Of a stretch of 7,440 nt of DNA, positions 5,883 to 7,440 are shown one piece after another. The stretch is from Acidobacteriota bacterium. Its GTDB lineage: Bacteria; Acidobacteriota; Thermoanaerobaculia; Multivoradales; JAHEKO01. Numbering within the stretch: the first letter of the stretch is position 1; each line of letters starts with the position of its first letter. The notes under the pieces were generated by a model. It had not been told where the DNA came from. It made no database searches and saw only the letters and a list, made by a program, of their open reading frames with translations. The position numbers were made by a program, and so were the translations under genes. The stretch spans positions 1-7,440 of the forward strand of contig JAPUJD010000001.1 of the NCBI GenBank assembly GCA_027296385.1, given 5' to 3'.

Positions 5883-6726
5883 GGCGGTAGACCGGGCACT
5901 GATGCTCTACTGCGCCGGCTCTGCCGCGCTCGCGCTGGCGGTCATGGGCGGCATCCTGCTGGTCATTCTCGGTCGCGGGTTGCCGACTTTCGATTGGAGC
6001 TTCATCGGCAGCGCGACCGGAGCCACGCTGGGCTCGGGCGGCGTGCGCTACCAATTGCTCGGCACCCTCGTCCTCGTGTTGACGACATTCGTGATCGCTG
6101 CACCGCTGGCCCTGGGGTGGGCGCTGATGCAGACGATCTATCTGCCCGATCCCCGTTGGCGCTGGCCGTTGCGCCGAGTCCTCTACCTGCTCAACGGCGT
6201 GCCGTCGATCCTCTTTGGCATCTTCGGCTTGATCCTTTTCGTCAAGTACCTCGGCTGGGGGAAATCGTGGCTTGCCGGTGGCATTCTCCTGGCGCTGATG
6301 ATCTTGCCCACCGTGACGATCGCCTGGGTGGAGCGCATCGAGGCGCTACCGCAAGGCTATCTGCGGGCCGCGGCCAGCCTCGGCCTGAGCCGCGGCCAGA
6401 TCGTGTGGTCCGTGATCGTGCCTCAGACCTGGGGCGGCGGCGTCTCGGGGGCCTTGCTCGGTCTGGCGCGGGCGGCGGGTGAGACGGCGCCCATCATGTT
6501 CACCGCGGCGGTCTTCTCCGGCGTGACACTGCCCGACGGCGTGCGCCAGAGCCCCGTCCTGGCGCTGCCGTACCACATCTTCGTGCTGGCGCAGGATTCC
6601 TTCGATCCGGCGGCCGGCGCGCATCTGTGGGCCGCCGCTTTCGTCCTGCTGACCCTGGTGCTCGCCCTGAGCCTCCTGGCGCTGCCGTTGCGGCTGCGCG
6701 CAGGAGAGGAGGCCACCCATGGCTGA
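5875..6726 (+). CDS. pstA: Phosphate ABC transporter permease PstA
   Basis: This 283-residue permease partners PstC. Membrane segments lie near residues 11-33, 60-86, 103-124, 132-152, 190-215 and 251-271. The coupling loop LRAAASLGLSRGQIVWSVIVPQ (from Leu163) and the following GLARAAGETAPIMFTA are diagnostic of PstA. LLNGVPSILFGIFGL (105-119) mirrors the same segment in PstC. I chose ATG 5875, which overlaps the pstC stop by 8 bp and is preceded by GAGG at 5867-5870. Twelve more residues upstream are open from another ATG at 5839, but they lie deep inside pstC and do not look family-like. The C-terminus is short and polar (RAGEEATHG). Confidence 0.93.
   Translation: MRKAVDRALMLYCAGSAALALAVMGGILLVILGRGLPTFDWSFIGSATGATLGSGGVRYQLLGTLVLVLTTFVIAAPLALGWALMQTIYLPDPRWRWPLRRVLYLLNGVPSILFGIFGLILFVKYLGWGKSWLAGGILLALMILPTVTIAWVERIEALPQGYLRAAASLGLSRGQIVWSVIVPQTWGGGVSGALLGLARAAGETAPIMFTAAVFSGVTLPDGVRQSPVLALPYHIFVLAQDSFDPAAGAHLWAAAFVLLTLVLALSLLALPLRLRAGEEATHG
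6703..6712 (+). promoter_or_regulatory. Shine-Dalgarno sequence for pstB inside the end of pstA
   Basis: GGAGAGGAGG lies 6 bp before the ATG at 6719 and is almost ideally complementary to the 16S rRNA 3' end. It sits within pstA coding sequence and sets the pstB start despite the 8-bp overlap. Confidence 0.8.
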
Positions 6727-7440
6727 GGTGATCCGCCTCGTCGATCGGCTCGACCTCGCACCTGCGCCCACACCCGTGCTGGCGGCGCGAGGAGTGACGG
6801 TCACGGCTCAGGGTGCGACGCTGCTGCGCGCCGTCGACGTCGAGATTCCGTCCGGAGGTGTCTTCGGCGTGATCGGCCCGTCGGGGGCCGGCAAGAGCAC
6901 CCTGCTCAAGGTCTTCAATCGACTGCTCGAACTCGAGACACCGCCGCTCGGCGTCAGCGGGGAGGTCTTCTTCCGTGGTCGATCGATCTACGGACCGGGC
7001 GTCGATCCCGATGCCTTGCGAAATCGTATCGGCATGCTCTTCCAACAGCCGGTGGTCTTCCCGACCTCCGTCGCCAAGAACGTCTTGTTCGGCGTGCGAC
7101 ACTGCGAGCGGTTGTCACACCGCGGGCTGGCGGAGCGTTGCGAGGAAGCCCTCGTGCGGGCGGCGCTGTGGGACGAAGTCAAGGATCGCCTGCAGACGCC
7201 GGCGGTCGAGCTCTCGGTCGGCCAGCAGCAGCGCCTCTGCCTGGCCCGGGCGCTGGCTCTGCGTCCCGAGGTGATTCTGATGGACGAGCCAACCAGCGCG
7301 CTCGACCCGAGGGCGACGGCCGCGATCGAGGACCTCATCGGCGAGCTGGCGCGAGCCCACACCATCGTGCTCGTCACCCACGACCTCGGACAAGCGCGGC
7401 GGATCGCCGATCGGGTAGCCTGCGTCTGCCGTCGTGACGG
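6719..7440 (+). CDS. pstB: Phosphate ABC transporter ATP-binding protein PstB (3' end beyond window)
   Basis: The first 240 codons of the importer's ATPase are present; perhaps 10-30 C-terminal residues are cut off by the window edge. Motifs in order are Walker A GPSGAGKST (53-61), the Q-loop in MLFQQP (106-111), the ABC signature LSVGQQQRLCLARAL (165-179), Walker B VILMDEP with Glu190, D-loop SALD (193-196) and the switch His221 in VTHD. The GQQQRLCLARAL run and the FNRLLEL after Walker A place it with PstB rather than other ATPases. The signature Gly is replaced by Val167 (LSVGQ instead of LSGGQ), an uncommon but tolerated position. An N-terminal extension of about 20 residues (MAEVIRLVDRLDLAPAPTP) precedes the first strand. 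It starts in an 8-bp overlap with pstA. Whether phoU or another gene follows cannot be seen. Confidence 0.93.
   Translation, partial: MAEVIRLVDRLDLAPAPTPVLAARGVTVTAQGATLLRAVDVEIPSGGVFGVIGPSGAGKSTLLKVFNRLLELETPPLGVSGEVFFRGRSIYGPGVDPDALRNRIGMLFQQPVVFPTSVAKNVLFGVRHCERLSHRGLAERCEEALVRAALWDEVKDRLQTPAVELSVGQQQRLCLARALALRPEVILMDEPTSALDPRATAAIEDLIGELARAHTIVLVTHDLGQARRIADRVACVCRRD

Overview
This GC-rich window looks like chromosomal DNA from a Gram-negative-type (diderm) bacterium. The evidence is a predicted phosphate-binding protein with a cleavable Sec signal peptide and no lipobox. Strong G/C third positions, non-ATG starts and long open antisense frames fit a high-GC genome. The extended ArsM-type methyltransferase and overall style suggest Acidobacteriota or a similar soil or sediment lineage, but that placement is inference. 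No RNA gene, mobile element, CRISPR array or large repeat was found.

The window is two divergent blocks around a roughly 90-bp spacer (2033-2123). The leftward block (minus strand) holds a small four-helix membrane protein of unknown function (1646-2032). A type III polyketide synthase follows (603-1649), joined by a GTGA stop/start overlap and retaining its Cys-His-Asn triad. After an 82-bp gap comes the first 173 codons of a protein I do not firmly recognise (1-520), which runs off the left edge.

The rightward block (plus strand) holds a CofC-like DUF2064 (TIGR04282-type) nucleotidyl/glycosyltransferase (2124-2873). Next is an arsenite S-adenosylmethionine methyltransferase of the long ArsM type (2984-4141), with the three conserved arsenic-binding cysteines and a Cys-rich tail. 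A complete-looking phosphate-type ABC importer follows: PstS (4141-4998), PstC (4995-5882), PstA (5875-6726) and PstB (6719 to the right edge, lacking its last residues). From arsM to pstB every junction overlaps, by 1, 4, 8 and 8 bp, so these five genes are almost certainly one translationally coupled operon.

The likely theme is arsenic handling. The Pst importer would bring in phosphate, either selectively in the presence of arsenate or with arsenate as a co-substrate. ArsM would methylate As(III) after reduction, and the DUF2064 transferase belongs to a family linked to arsenosugar formation. The radical SAM enzyme expected for arsenosugar synthesis (ArsS), an arsenate reductase and an ArsR regulator are not in the window. 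Whether the divergent type III PKS block shares this pathway, for example in an arsenic-containing lipid or phenolic product, is an open and speculative question.
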